DNA of 10,769 nt from assembly GCA_945281075.1 (NCBI GenBank), contig CALYQE010000062.1, positions 1 to 10,769 of the forward strand, given 5' to 3'. Below are positions 1-7,790 of this stretch, piece after piece (the stretch's first letter is position 1; each line of letters begins with the position of its first letter). A program made the translations under genes and the position numbers. Below the pieces are notes generated by a model. The model saw nothing but the letters and a program-made list of their open reading frames with translations. It was not told where the DNA came from and made no database searches. Origin of the DNA: an uncultured Lactobacillus sp. (GTDB taxonomy: Bacteria > Bacillota > Bacilli > Lactobacillales > Lactobacillaceae).

Positions 1-133
1 CATTTAACTGATTAATTCGTCTAATTATAGTTTTACGAGAAACATTTAATTGATGTGAAATCTTAGCTGAAGAATTAAAACCATGATGTACTTTCAAATA
101 ATCAATTATGGACTGATTCAGATCTCTAACCAT
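1..133 (-). CDS. Helix-turn-helix transcriptional regulator, N-terminal part (runs off the window edge)
   Basis: The first 44 codons are visible; the rest lies beyond the left edge. The start is ATG at 133, preceded by a strong ribosome binding site (GGGAGG, 9 nt spacing). The peptide begins MVRDLNQSIIDYLK and continues to a typical helix-turn-helix at about residues 22-44, with SAKISHQLNVSRKTIIRRIN: a first helix, a turn at LNVS and a recognition helix. This resembles the N-terminal HTH_11/DeoR-like or Mga/BglG-like domains at the front of sugar and PTS regulators, but the effector domain needed to name the family is missing. The gene has its own promoter and lies beyond the aspS terminator, so it is probably a separate transcription unit from hisS-aspS. 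Its promoter carries a palindrome (see 158-186), which suggests autoregulation or catabolite control. Confidence 0.72.
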   Translation of the reverse strand, partial: MVRDLNQSIIDYLKVHHGFNSSAKISHQLNVSRKTIIRRINQLN

Positions 134-157
134 CTCTTTTATCCTCCCGACAATTTT

Positions 158-186
158 ATTATACCTATCGATGTAAGCGCTACATC
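158..186 (-). promoter_or_regulatory. Promoter with overlapping palindromic operator or cre-like site for the left-edge regulator gene
   Basis: On the minus strand a perfect -10 hexamer TATAAT lies at 163-158, about 25 bp upstream of the regulator's ATG. The -35 region is weak. The 17-bp inverted repeat GATGTA-N5-TACATC (170-186) covers the spacer and -35 position. Its centre (TGTAAGCGC followed by TACA) is one base short of the symmetric catabolite-responsive element TGTAAGCGCTTACA. The position suits a repressor operator. Whether CcpA, the encoded regulator or another protein binds cannot be read from sequence. Confidence 0.55.
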
Positions 187-239
187 ACAATGTTTTGTCT
201 CCAATTGAATTTAAAAAGGGACAAATGATCTTAAACAAA

Positions 240-269
240 AAAAGCGCGAAGTTTTAACTTCACGCTTTT
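240..269 (-). terminator. Rho-independent terminator of the hisS-aspS transcript
   Basis: Arms 240-253 and 256-269 form a long hairpin (AAAAGCG, one non-Watson-Crick position, GAAGTT and complement). A run of seven T follows on the minus strand (243-237). The odd position (247/262) is a U-G wobble in leftward RNA but a C-A mismatch in rightward RNA, so the leftward reading is favoured. It lies 20 bp past the aspS stop codon. Confidence 0.88.
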
Positions 270-288
270 CTTTGTATTTTTTCGCTAA

Positions 289-2133
289 TTATTCTTCCCA
301 AGTGGAGTGAACAGCATAGTCTTTCATCGCTTGCTCTTGCAAACTCTGGTCAATTTTAGCCACATCTTCTTGATATTGTTCTTCAACTTCAATCCCGAGA
401 TCAGTTAATTGCTGCTCGGCAACTGGCGCTGGGGCATGCATCATCGGTTCGGAAGCATTGGCATTCTTAGGAAATGCTAAAACATCACGAATATTGTCTT
501 TTTCAGCTAATAGCATTGCAAACCGATCCAGGCCAATCGCCAATCCAGCATGTGGTGGAAAGCCCATATCGAGTGCTTCCAGTAAGTAGCCAAATTGCTC
601 ATATGCTCTCTTCTTGCTAAAGCCAAGTGCTTTAAGCATTTTTTCCTGAATTGACCGTTTATGAATACGAATCGATCCGCCGCCAAGCTCGTCACCATTC
701 ATGACAATATCATAGCTGCGAGCATGCGCTTTATGCGGATCAGTTTCGAGTAACTTAATCCCTTCATCATCTGGCATTGTAAATGGATGGTGGGCCGCGA
801 TCCATCTACCCAAGCCTTCATCATATTCAAATAATGGCCAATCTACAACCCAGACGAAATCAAATTGGTGCTTAGGAATAATACCTGTTTCCTTAGCGCA
901 TTCACGGCGCAAATGATCAAGTGAGTCACAACACACCTTCCATTTATCGGCAACAAAGAGCAGCAATTCGCCTCCAGTCAAAGCAAATTCTTCAATCAAG
1001 GCTGATTGATTTTCTGCTGTTAAAAAGCGCGATACTGGGCCAGTAAATTCTCCATCTTCGAATTTAACCCAAGCCAATCCTTTAGCATGGAAACGCTCGA
1101 TGTACTCTTGTTTCTTTTCGATTTGTTTTCGAGAATAAGTTTTAGCCCCATTCTTTACGGCAATTCCCTTAACAAAACCACCGTTTTCAATTGCACTGGC
1201 AAAAACTTTAAAGTCGCTCTTCTTGAAAATAGGACTCAGGTCATGAATCAGCATCCCAAAACGAATGTCGGGCTTATCAGTTCCGTAATTATCCATGGCT
1301 TCTTGCCAAGTAATCCGATCAATTGGCGTCTTTAAGTCAATTCCCATGACGTCCTTCATAATTTTCTTCAGCAAGCCCTCTGTATAATCTTGAACTTGTT
1401 GTTCGTCAGTAAAAGAGGTTTCTAAATCGATTTGCGTAAATTCAGGTTGACGGTCGCCACGTAAGTCTTCATCACGGAAACATCTTGCCAATTGGTAATA
1501 CTTGTCAAAGCCTGCTCCCATTAACAATTGTTTAAACAATTGCGGAGATTGTGGCAATGCGTAAAAGCTTCCCGGATAAATTCTCGATGGGACCAAATAA
1601 TCGCGTGCTCCTTCTGGCGAAGATTTGCCCAAAACGGGGGTTTCGATATTGATAAATCCATTTTGGTCAAAATATTCATGAGTCGCTTGTAAAATTTTAG
1701 CCCGCAAGATAATTGCATTTTGTAAACTAGGACGACGCAAATCAAGGTAGCGATACTTTAATCTGGTCTGTTCGCCAACTTCAACATTATCCTTAATTTC
1801 AAATGGAGGAACTTGTGCCTTATTTAAGACAACAACTTCACTCGCCTCAACTTCAACTTCACCAGTTTTCATGTCTGGGTTAACGCTAGAGCGTTTAACC
1901 ACCTGGCCTTTTACCTGAATAACATATTCATTACCAAGTGCTTCAGCAGTTGCCATTAATTCTTTTCCGGAATCATGGTTGATGACAACCTGGACAATTC
2001 CTTCACGATCACGCAAGTCAATAAAAATCAGATTGCCTAGGTTGCGAACGCGTTGCACCCAACCGTAAAGGTTAACTTCTTGGCCAAGGTAGTCAGCTGT
2101 TATATTCCCACAATAATTCGTTCTTTTTTCCAT
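289..2133 (-). CDS. aspS: Aspartyl-tRNA synthetase (bacterial type)
   Basis: This class IIb aminoacyl-tRNA synthetase charges tRNA-Asp with aspartate in the cytoplasm, using ATP. Its 614 residues have the full bacterial layout. An OB-fold anticodon-binding domain spans about 1-105 ([14 protein letters not shown] near 21-34), followed by the catalytic core with the flipping loop [14 protein letters not shown] (171-184) and QSPQ (195-198). Motif 2 lies around 218-236 ([19 protein letters not shown]), a GAD-type insertion follows, then AHHPFTMP and motif 3 [13 protein letters not shown] (530-542). The C-terminal tail has the usual FPKN and P-M-x-x-AP elements. Leu32 occupies the OB-loop position where non-discriminating AspRSs carry His, pointing to an Asp-specific enzyme. 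The start ATG lies 2 bp after the hisS stop, with AAAGGAC as ribosome binding site inside the hisS end, so coupled translation is likely. Transcription is controlled by the T-box ahead of hisS. Confidence 0.97.
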   Translation of the reverse strand: MEKRTNYCGNITADYLGQEVNLYGWVQRVRNLGNLIFIDLRDREGIVQVVINHDSGKELMATAEALGNEYVIQVKGQVVKRSSVNPDMKTGEVEVEASEVVVLNKAQVPPFEIKDNVEVGEQTRLKYRYLDLRRPSLQNAIILRAKILQATHEYFDQNGFINIETPVLGKSSPEGARDYLVPSRIYPGSFYALPQSPQLFKQLLMGAGFDKYYQLARCFRDEDLRGDRQPEFTQIDLETSFTDEQQVQDYTEGLLKKIMKDVMGIDLKTPIDRITWQEAMDNYGTDKPDIRFGMLIHDLSPIFKKSDFKVFASAIENGGFVKGIAVKNGAKTYSRKQIEKKQEYIERFHAKGLAWVKFEDGEFTGPVSRFLTAENQSALIEEFALTGGELLLFVADKWKVCCDSLDHLRRECAKETGIIPKHQFDFVWVVDWPLFEYDEGLGRWIAAHHPFTMPDDEGIKLLETDPHKAHARSYDIVMNGDELGGGSIRIHKRSIQEKMLKALGFSKKRAYEQFGYLLEALDMGFPPHAGLAIGLDRFAMLLAEKDNIRDVLAFPKNANASEPMMHAPAPVAEQQLTDLGIEVEEQYQEDVAKIDQSLQEQAMKDYAVHSTWEE

Positions 2134-2135
2134 TT

Positions 2136-3422
2136 TTAGTCCTTTAATTTCTTCATAAAAGATGACATGTTGTCAACGTCGCTTAACTTCAATTCAAGTG
2201 TTTTGCCATCAGCAAGACGTTTCAAATTTAACACTCCGTCGGCCAATTCTTTTGCGCCAAGCGTAATCACATAACGTGCATGCACGCGATCGGCCTTTTT
2301 AAATTGTGCTTTGAGCTTTTTCTGATCAACATCGTATTGTGCTCGATAGCCTTGACGGCGCAAAGAACGAGTAATTTCTACTGCTTTTACCTCTGTACCC
2401 TCGCCAATATTAGTAATAAAAAAGTCAATCCCTTCGTCAGTAAACAGGTCTGGGTTTTGCTCCTTTAAAACCAGCATTAGGCGTTCTTCACCGATACCAA
2501 AACCGACTGCGGGGGTTTCAGGTCCATCAAATTCCGCCACCAAGTTGTCATAACGACCACCACCCAAGATTGTAGTCGCAGATTCCCAAAGCTTTTTGTC
2601 TTCAACCATAAATTCAAAGATAATGCCAGAATAATAGTCAAGTCCGCGCACCAGATCATTATCAATTACGTAGTTAATGCCAAGCTGATCAAGCATCCCA
2701 GTGATCTGGTCAAAATTGGCACGAGCTTCATCATTTAAATAATCGATTATCTTTGGAGCGTCTGGTAAAAATTGCTTATCTTGTTCATCCTTGGAATCCA
2801 AAATACGCAAAGGGTTCTTTTCAAGCCGGCGCTTAGAGTCGTCAGACAACTGCTCTTTTAGTGGCCGGAAGTAGGCAACCAAAGCATCGTGGTAGTCCTG
2901 GCGAACCTGGGCATTGCCCAAAGTATTGATATGCAGCTCGTAATTTTTTACGCCTAATTTAGCTAGTAAATCATGAGCCAGGACAATTGTTTCAACATCA
3001 GCTAAGGGGTTTTTGGAACCAAAACTTTCGATCCCAATCTGATGAAATTCTCTTTGCCGTCCAGCTTGCGGACGCTCATAACGAAAAGTCGATTCGATGT
3101 AATAAACGTTAAAAGGCTTAACCATCTCCGGAGCGTATAATTTATCTTCAACGTAGGCCCTAACTACACCAGCTGTACCTTCAGGACGCAATGCAAGATG
3201 GCGACCACCTTTATCATTAAAATCATACATTTCCTTTTCAACGACATCAGATGTTTCTCCACTTGAACGAGAAAATACCTCGTAATTTTCAAAACTAGGC
3301 GTTCTGATTTCACGGTAGTTAGCCTGCTTGAAAAAATCACGCAGAATTTGTTCAACTTTTTCCCATGAAGCTGATTGTTCTGGCAGAATATCAACTGTCC
3401 CTTTTGGTCTTTGCACTCTCAT
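2136..3422 (-). CDS. hisS: Histidyl-tRNA synthetase
   Basis: This class IIa synthetase attaches histidine to tRNA-His in the cytoplasm. At 428 residues it has the usual bacterial length. It opens with [10 protein letters not shown] (5-14). RPEGTAG (79-85) lies ahead of motif 2, which spans about 112-132 ([18 protein letters not shown]). The histidine-specific HisA motif [10 protein letters not shown] is at 257-266, the HisB-type GGGRYDNLV at 287-295 and motif 3 [11 protein letters not shown] at 307-317. The C-terminal anticodon-binding domain begins near 330 (FITNIGEG onward). The ATG is preceded by AAAAGGATG at suitable distance, just after the T-box terminator. It is first in the hisS-aspS operon, so read-through at the T-box controls it. 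Nothing appears truncated or missing. Confidence 0.97.
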   Translation of the reverse strand: MRVQRPKGTVDILPEQSASWEKVEQILRDFFKQANYREIRTPSFENYEVFSRSSGETSDVVEKEMYDFNDKGGRHLALRPEGTAGVVRAYVEDKLYAPEMVKPFNVYYIESTFRYERPQAGRQREFHQIGIESFGSKNPLADVETIVLAHDLLAKLGVKNYELHINTLGNAQVRQDYHDALVAYFRPLKEQLSDDSKRRLEKNPLRILDSKDEQDKQFLPDAPKIIDYLNDEARANFDQITGMLDQLGINYVIDNDLVRGLDYYSGIIFEFMVEDKKLWESATTILGGGRYDNLVAEFDGPETPAVGFGIGEERLMLVLKEQNPDLFTDEGIDFFITNIGEGTEVKAVEITRSLRRQGYRAQYDVDQKKLKAQFKKADRVHARYVITLGAKELADGVLNLKRLADGKTLELKLSDVDNMSSFMKKLKD

Positions 3423-3439
3423 ATGATCATCCTTTTAAT

Positions 3440-3470
3440 AAAAAAACGTCCTTGAATAAAATCAAGGGCG
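3440..3470 (-). terminator. Conditional terminator of the T-box leader
   Basis: On the minus strand CGCCCTTGA (3470-3462) pairs with TCAAGGACG (3455-3447) with one C-A mismatch, around a 6-nt loop. Seven T follow (3446-3440), about 18 nt ahead of the hisS start. The 5' arm is shared with the antiterminator, so tRNA binding would disrupt the hairpin. Confidence 0.88.
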
Positions 3471-3642
3471 CTCTGAATTAGCACGGTACCACCTTTTGCC
3501 TGCTGCGAATAACGCTCGCGATACGTATATTATCTGGTAAAGGGGTCACAGTTAGCCTTTATCCACTTTTTTGCAGCTAAAAATAAGTGGTCTCTAAAAA
3601 TAAAGTTGCTAAGCTTCAGTCTTTGTCATTGATAATTCTTGT
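3440..3642 (-). promoter_or_regulatory. T-box riboswitch leader of hisS-aspS
   Basis: The T-box core AAAAGGTGGTACCGTGC is at 3497-3481. In RNA, AAGG (3495-3492) pairs with CCUU, and GUGCU (3484-3480) pairs with AGCGC. The tRNA-acceptor bulge UGGUACC (3491-3485) is left between them, giving a canonical antiterminator. Its 3' strand (3472-3463) is also the 5' arm of the terminator, so the two folds exclude each other. Upstream is a Stem I-like nested hairpin: AAAG/CTTT (3624-3621 with 3542-3539), TTAGC/GCTAA, CTTTAT/ATAAAG and CCAC/GTGG. GAC at 3547-3545 sits in the internal loop at its base and is the best specifier candidate. UGGU can pair with the G73 discriminator of tRNA-Asp by wobble but not with C73 of tRNA-His. 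T-boxes antiterminate when uncharged tRNA binds. The T-box itself is clear; the Asp assignment is inference. Confidence 0.9.
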
Positions 3643-3646
3643 TTTT

Positions 3647-3675
3647 AGCTTATAGTTTTACTAATGAAAAGTCAA
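3647..3675 (-). promoter_or_regulatory. Promoter of the T-box/hisS-aspS unit
   Basis: On the minus strand a -35-like TTGACT lies at 3675-3670. Possible -10 boxes are TATAAG (3654-3649, 15-bp spacer) or TAAGCT (3652-3647, 17-bp spacer). It begins 17 bp after the dtd stop, and there is no clear terminator between dtd and it, so some read-through from rel-dtd could also enter the T-box. Confidence 0.55.
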
Positions 3676-3691
3676 CCGTCAGTTAAAATAA

Positions 3692-4129
3692 TTAAAGGTC
3701 CAAAACAATGGTAAACGGCCCATCATTTTCCAGTGATACTTTCATGTCTGCACCAAATTGTCCGGTCTCCACATGTAGCCCCTTATTAGTCAGCTCTTCA
3801 TTGAAAAGCTGCCATAGCTCCTCGGACTTTGGCGGTCTCATTGCCTGAATAAAGCTAGGCCGATTGCCCTTCTTAGTATCAGCCAGTAAAGTAAACTGAC
3901 TAACGCTTAATATCTGTCCATTGACATCGTTAATGTCGAGGTTAGTTTTACCATTTTCATCTTCAAAAATGCGCATTTTAGCGACTTTGTCCGCTGCTTT
4001 TTTGACCGTTGCAGCATCGTCGCCTTCTTTTAAACCAACTAATAAAAGAAGTCCCTTGTTAATCTCGCCGACATTTTCGCCCGCGATCTTAACTTTCGCC
4101 TTATTTACCCGTTGCACTACAACTCGCAT
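3692..4129 (-). CDS. dtd: D-aminoacyl-tRNA deacylase
   Basis: This enzyme hydrolyses D-amino acids (and glycine mischarged on tRNA-Ala) from tRNA, a chiral proofreading step in the cytoplasm. The 145-residue length is standard for the DTD family. Both family motifs are present: SVSQFT at 75-80 (active-site SQxT) and NDGPFT at 135-140, which carries the Gly-cisPro pair that gives chiral selectivity. The N-terminus MRVVVQRV is also typical. The ATG overlaps the rel stop codon by one base (TAATG), an arrangement that usually means re-initiation by terminating ribosomes and keeps the two products in step. The rel-dtd pairing is common in Firmicutes. No deviation from the family is visible. Confidence 0.96.
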   Translation of the reverse strand: MRVVVQRVNKAKVKIAGENVGEINKGLLLLVGLKEGDDAATVKKAADKVAKMRIFEDENGKTNLDINDVNGQILSVSQFTLLADTKKGNRPSFIQAMRPPKSEELWQLFNEELTNKGLHVETGQFGADMKVSLENDGPFTIVLDL

Positions 4130-6366
4130 TAATTATCAGCCCTTCTAGTTTCATATACATCCGGAATATCGCGCAATTTAGACAAAATACTATCTAGCTG
4201 CGCTGAATTGTTGACCGCGACAGTCGCATAAATATGAGCAATATTTTCTTCATTCACTTTGCCTGATAAATTATTAATATTAGGCGTTAACGAATTTAAC
4301 TTAGTTAAGACATCACTAAGCAATCTGCTCCGGTTATAGCCAAAGACCTCAATATTGGCATTAAAGGCCTGAACGCTGTTTTCTTCAACATTCTCCCACT
4401 CAACCTCAATTAGTCTGCCTTGGCTGGCGTCATCATTAGTGATGTTGCGACAATCCCGGCGGTGAATTGTCACACCCCGTCCTTTGGTGACATAGCCGAC
4501 AATTTCATCGCCCGGAACCGGATTGCAGCATTTAGCCAAATGCAGCATTAAGTCGCTGATTCCTTGGATCATGACCCCATTTTTGTGTTTAATCTTCATG
4601 GTCGAAGAATTGTTTCTAGCAGGGGTAGCGGAAGCAGACTTTTGTCCGGAGTTCAAGATTTCCTTTTCAAGTTCTTCTTGACGTCTTCTTTCATCTTCAT
4701 GGCGAATATCAGCAGTCAACCGATTGACAACACTGATTGCGGAAAGGTCACCAAAGCCCACGGAAGCATACATTTCATCTGCAGTGTGATAATTTAATTG
4801 CTCCAGCAAATGCTCAATATGTTCCTTATCCATGAATTCTTTTGGTGAAAAGTCTTGCTCGCGCAGTTTATCGGAAATCATCTGCTCGCCTTGCTCAATA
4901 CTATTTTCACGATCAAGATTTCTAAAATAGCGCCGAATCTTATTACGTGCTCGTGAGGTTTTCACCATATCTACCCAGTCACGCGAAGGAGCCGCATTTG
5001 ACTGCGTCATGATGTCAATCACATCACCATTTTTCAGCTTATAGTCAAGCGGGACTAGCTTGCCATTTACTTTTGCCCCAACCGCGTGACCGCCGACTTG
5101 GGTATGTATTTCATAAGCAAAATCTAACGTCACAGAGCCCTTGGGCAGTTCATAAACTTCGCCTTTAGGGGTAAAAACATAAACGCGATCGGAAAAGATT
5201 TCACTTTTAACGCTTTTCATGAACTCATTTGCGTCTTGGGTTTCATCTTTTAGTTCAAGAATTTCACGCACCATGTCTAATTTTTCATTAGAACTGGTTT
5301 GCTCTACTCCGGTAAAATTACCCTGTTTATATGCCCAGTGAGCAGCCACACCATATTCCGCAACCTCATGCATTTGTTCAGTTCGAATTTGAATTTCGAG
5401 CGGTCGGCCGCCCGGTCCAATAATCGTCGTGTGCAAAGACTGGTAGCCATTAACTTTAGGAACAGCAATATAGTCTTTAAATCGTCCTGGCATTGGCTTC
5501 CATTTCGTATGAACGGCACCTAGGACAGCATAGCAATCCTTAACGGTTTGAACAATAACGCGCACGGCCAGCAAGTCATATATTTCATTAAAATCTTTAT
5601 GCTTATTAACCATTTTTTTGTAAATGGAGTAAATGTGCTTAGGGCGCCCTTGAATATCATATGAAATACCTAAATCATCCAAGCTCTCCTTGAGAGTCTG
5701 GATTGCATCCTGAATATAGTTTTCACGTTCACTTCTTTTTAAGCTCATTAAATTGACAATGCGATAATAAGCCTTCGGATTGAGATAATGAAAGCTAAGG
5801 TCTTCCAGTTCCCATTTGATGGTTCCGATACCCAGGCGGTCAGCTAAAGGAGCGTAAATATCCATTGTTTCTGAGGCAATTCTGCGTTGTTTGTCTGGAC
5901 GCAAATGCTCCAAAGTATGCATATTATGCAAGCGATCCGCCAGCTTGACCATGATCACGCGAATATCTTTGGCCATTGCAATCAACATCTTACGGTGATT
6001 TTCAGCCAAAAACTCCTGGTGAGATTTGTATTGGTACTTGTTCAGCTTGGTTACGCCATCGACAATAAAAGCTACATCTTTGCCAAAATTTTCTTTTATG
6101 TCATCGTTAGTCACATCGGTATCTTCAACGGTGTCGTGTAAAAAACCGGCAGCGACAGTATCAGGATCAAGCTTCAATGTTGCTAACGTTCCTGCCACTT
6201 GTGTGGGATGAACAATATAAGGCTGACCTGATGCTCTTTTTTGATTTTTATGGGCTTCACGTGCGAATTCATATGCCTTTTCAACAAATGCAAGTTGATC
6301 GCTAGTCAGATACTTTTTGCAGGTCTCAATTACCTGCTCGTGCGTCATTTCATGGTATTTCGACAT
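4129..6366 (-). CDS. rel: Bifunctional (p)ppGpp synthetase/hydrolase, Rel (RSH family)
   Basis: This protein makes and degrades the alarmone (p)ppGpp in response to amino-acid starvation sensed on the ribosome. Residue numbers follow the 745-residue form. The N-terminal HD hydrolase domain is intact: H53, H77-D78 in FLHDTVED, and D143 in KLADRLHN. The synthetase domain (about 235-350) has the RFKD motif (295-298), the RxKD form typical of bifunctional Rel rather than the ExDD of RelA, then [17 protein letters not shown] domain (about 392-455), a helical region, a zinc-finger-like domain with Cys613, Cys614, His635 and Cys639, and a C-terminal ACT domain (about 668-745) follow. A GTG nine bases upstream (6375) is in frame, but it lies inside the AGAAGGTGG ribosome binding site, so ATG at 6366 is preferred. 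It overlaps dtd by one base. Confidence 0.96.
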   Translation of the reverse strand: MSKYHEMTHEQVIETCKKYLTSDQLAFVEKAYEFAREAHKNQKRASGQPYIVHPTQVAGTLATLKLDPDTVAAGFLHDTVEDTDVTNDDIKENFGKDVAFIVDGVTKLNKYQYKSHQEFLAENHRKMLIAMAKDIRVIMVKLADRLHNMHTLEHLRPDKQRRIASETMDIYAPLADRLGIGTIKWELEDLSFHYLNPKAYYRIVNLMSLKRSERENYIQDAIQTLKESLDDLGISYDIQGRPKHIYSIYKKMVNKHKDFNEIYDLLAVRVIVQTVKDCYAVLGAVHTKWKPMPGRFKDYIAVPKVNGYQSLHTTIIGPGGRPLEIQIRTEQMHEVAEYGVAAHWAYKQGNFTGVEQTSSNEKLDMVREILELKDETQDANEFMKSVKSEIFSDRVYVFTPKGEVYELPKGSVTLDFAYEIHTQVGGHAVGAKVNGKLVPLDYKLKNGDVIDIMTQSNAAPSRDWVDMVKTSRARNKIRRYFRNLDRENSIEQGEQMISDKLREQDFSPKEFMDKEHIEHLLEQLNYHTADEMYASVGFGDLSAISVVNRLTADIRHEDERRRQEELEKEILNSGQKSASATPARNNSSTMKIKHKNGVMIQGISDLMLHLAKCCNPVPGDEIVGYVTKGRGVTIHRRDCRNITNDDASQGRLIEVEWENVEENSVQAFNANIEVFGYNRSRLLSDVLTKLNSLTPNINNLSGKVNEENIAHIYATVAVNNSAQLDSILSKLRDIPDVYETRRADN

Positions 6367-6370
6367 CAAA

Positions 6371-6380
6371 TCCACCTTCT
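6371..6380 (-). promoter_or_regulatory. Ribosome binding site that fixes the rel start
   Basis: AGAAGGTGG is complementary to the 16S rRNA tail except for one base and ends 5 nt before ATG 6366. The in-frame GTG at 6375-6373 is part of this site, which argues against the 748-residue reading. Confidence 0.75.
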
Positions 6381-6734
6381 TTATTTATAAATTTGTCTAT
6401 CCATCAGACCAAAAATTTCAAAAATTAAGTAAATTAACCCAAAAAGCAGGTTGTAATTGGCGTATTTGATTAAAACAATTAAACAAAAACAGCACGGCAA
6501 AAGCAAAAGCCAGTAACGCTTCAGCTTTATTGTCTTAATTAAATTGCCAATATGGTAACTAATGACGCAATTTAAAATGATAAACAAAATGCCGACACGC
6601 CAAATGGTAGGCATTCGCAGCAAACTAAAAACAAGTGGCAAAGAAATCACCAACAAGGTCCACCAGATGATCGGCATTGCTTGATATTGATTTAATTTTT
6701 GGATGAATTTGATCTGTTTTATCTTTTCAATCAA
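6381..6734 (-). CDS. Small multi-pass membrane protein of unknown function
   Basis: I do not recognise this 117-residue protein. It has a basic N-terminus (MIEKIKQIKFIQKLNQ) and about four hydrophobic stretches: 21-39, 47-63, 74-91 and 95-110. Short basic loops (KTIKLKR at 67-73) separate them, and it ends in DRQIYK. A CCFC cluster lies in the third stretch (81-84). There is no catalytic motif or cleavable signal peptide. The start is TTG at 6734, supported by AGGA 8 nt upstream; the next Met (residue 20) has no ribosome binding site and would remove the basic N-terminus. It lies 42 bp after prmA and 14 bp before rel in the same direction, so it is probably co-transcribed with them. The rRNA methyltransferase gene rsmE often sits between prmA and rel in Firmicutes; this is not RsmE. 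Confidence 0.75.
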   Translation of the reverse strand: MIEKIKQIKFIQKLNQYQAMPIIWWTLLVISLPLVFSLLRMPTIWRVGILFIILNCVISYHIGNLIKTIKLKRYWLLLLPCCFCLIVLIKYANYNLLFGLIYLIFEIFGLMDRQIYK

Positions 6735-6776
6735 TTCTATTTTCCTAACTTAATTAATTTATTTATTATAACTCTT

Positions 6777-7724
6777 TTATCGTTCTTTGCGCTTAATAAT
6801 TAATCCAATCCAGCGATCCTGTTTCATTGATAAAGTAATTGCAAAATTATTTTCTTCTAGTGCTTTAGTAATTTTGGGCAATTGTAAATAGTCGATGCCG
6901 GAAAAAATCACTTGTCCATGCGCGGATAAATGCTCATCAAGCTGGGGAATTAAGTCCAGCAAAATTTCTGCCAGGATATTGGCAACAATTAGATCAAACT
7001 TACCATCTATATTTTTTAATAAGCTGGCCTTTTGCACGGTAATCTTTTCACTCAAATGATTCAAGGCAATATTTTCTTTGGCCGAAGTGATCGCTTCATC
7101 CGAGATATCTGTGGCCACAACCTTTTTAGCACCTAAAAGTGCGGCGGCGATTGCCAAAATCCCTGACCCCGTGCCAACATCAATGACCGTTTTGGGTTCA
7201 ACCAGAACTCGCTCTAGGCCCATCATTGCCAGTTGCGTAGTTTGGTGACCGCCGGTCCCAAAAGCCAGCCCCGGATCTAAGTTGATCAATTTCTGATCAG
7301 CAAATTGCGGCTGGTAATTTTCCCACTCAGGTACCACTGCCAGATGGCGCGAAAAGTTAATTACATGGTAGAACTTTTGCCAAACTGTATTCCAATCACT
7401 ATCTGCGATATAGGAGGCACTAATCTCAGCTTTGCCGATTTTTAAACCATAGCCCTTTAATTCTTCAAGCTTGTGGCGATAGTTGGCAATTAATTGCTGG
7501 CGATCTTCATCTTCTTTAAAATAGGCATAAAAATCTGTGTCTTGCGGAAGGTCCTGAATGTCTGCCAGTTCAACCACTGTTGAATCTTTTTGCCAACCGG
7601 CCTGTTCAAAATCAGCTCTGCTGCGCGTTTCAGTTCCTAGGCAATGCAAAATGTCCTGACTATAAACATTTAAGGCGTCCTCAGCTTCCTGGCTTGTTTC
7701 GATCTTAATAGTTAACAATTTCAT
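6777..7724 (-). CDS. prmA: Ribosomal protein L11 methyltransferase
   Basis: PrmA transfers methyl groups from S-adenosylmethionine to lysines and the N-terminus of ribosomal protein L11. The 315 residues match the family length. The N-terminal substrate-recognition domain covers about 1-100. The linker region includes DSDWNTVWQKFY (108-119). The catalytic domain has the PrmA signature LDPGLAFGTGGHQTT (149-163), SAM-binding motif I VIDVGTGSGILAIAA (180-194), the acidic ribose-binding position in VATDIS (203-208), and the post-motif NILAEILLDL (249-258). The ATG is preceded by AAAAAAGGAGTG with 7 nt spacing. It is the first gene of the leftward rel block and diverges from the YbaK-like gene. 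L11 is the ribosomal protein through which Rel senses uncharged tRNA, a suggestive pairing with rel, although PrmA is not known to be needed for that response. Confidence 0.96.
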   Translation of the reverse strand: MKLLTIKIETSQEAEDALNVYSQDILHCLGTETRSRADFEQAGWQKDSTVVELADIQDLPQDTDFYAYFKEDEDRQQLIANYRHKLEELKGYGLKIGKAEISASYIADSDWNTVWQKFYHVINFSRHLAVVPEWENYQPQFADQKLINLDPGLAFGTGGHQTTQLAMMGLERVLVEPKTVIDVGTGSGILAIAAALLGAKKVVATDISDEAITSAKENIALNHLSEKITVQKASLLKNIDGKFDLIVANILAEILLDLIPQLDEHLSAHGQVIFSGIDYLQLPKITKALEENNFAITLSMKQDRWIGLIIKRKER

Positions 7725-7738
7725 GAAAACACTCCTTT

Positions 7739-7790
7739 TTTACTTTTTCTTCGGTAATGCTATGATTTAAAAAGGTGATTAATATGTCTA
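7739..7790. promoter_or_regulatory. Candidate overlapping divergent promoters for prmA (leftward) and the YbaK-like gene (rightward)
   Basis: Leftward: TAGACA (7790-7785), a 17-bp spacer and AATCAT (7767-7762). Rightward: the extended -10 TGCTATGAT (7758-7766) with a weak TTTACT (7739-7744). The two -10 boxes occupy almost the same bases. The rightward start would fall near 7773, leaving almost no leader ahead of the ribosome binding site, so that half is the less certain. Confidence 0.4.
7769..7778 (+). promoter_or_regulatory. Ribosome binding site that fixes the start of the YbaK-like gene
   Basis: AAAAAGGTGA ends 5 nt before ATG 7784. An in-frame GTG at 7775 lies within this site, so a start three codons upstream is unlikely. 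Confidence 0.72.

Noticed and set aside
1087..1335. Rightward open frame inside aspS (and similar frames inside hisS, dtd, rel and mdh)
   Set aside because: These overlap strongly conserved enzymes on the other strand, encode low-complexity peptides without domains, and show no convincing ribosome binding sites.
3587..3589. CAC (minus strand) as a histidine specifier of the T-box
   Set aside because: It lies in the CCAC/GTGG stem rather than in the internal loop, and the UGGU bulge does not match the C73 discriminator of tRNA-His.
6364..6375. GTG start giving a 748-residue Rel
   Set aside because: The GTG lies inside the AGAAGGTGG ribosome binding site; the ATG nine bases downstream has correct spacing.
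7775..7786. GTG start giving a 169-residue YbaK-like protein
   Set aside because: The GTG is part of the AAAAAGGTGA ribosome binding site; ATG 7784 fits better.
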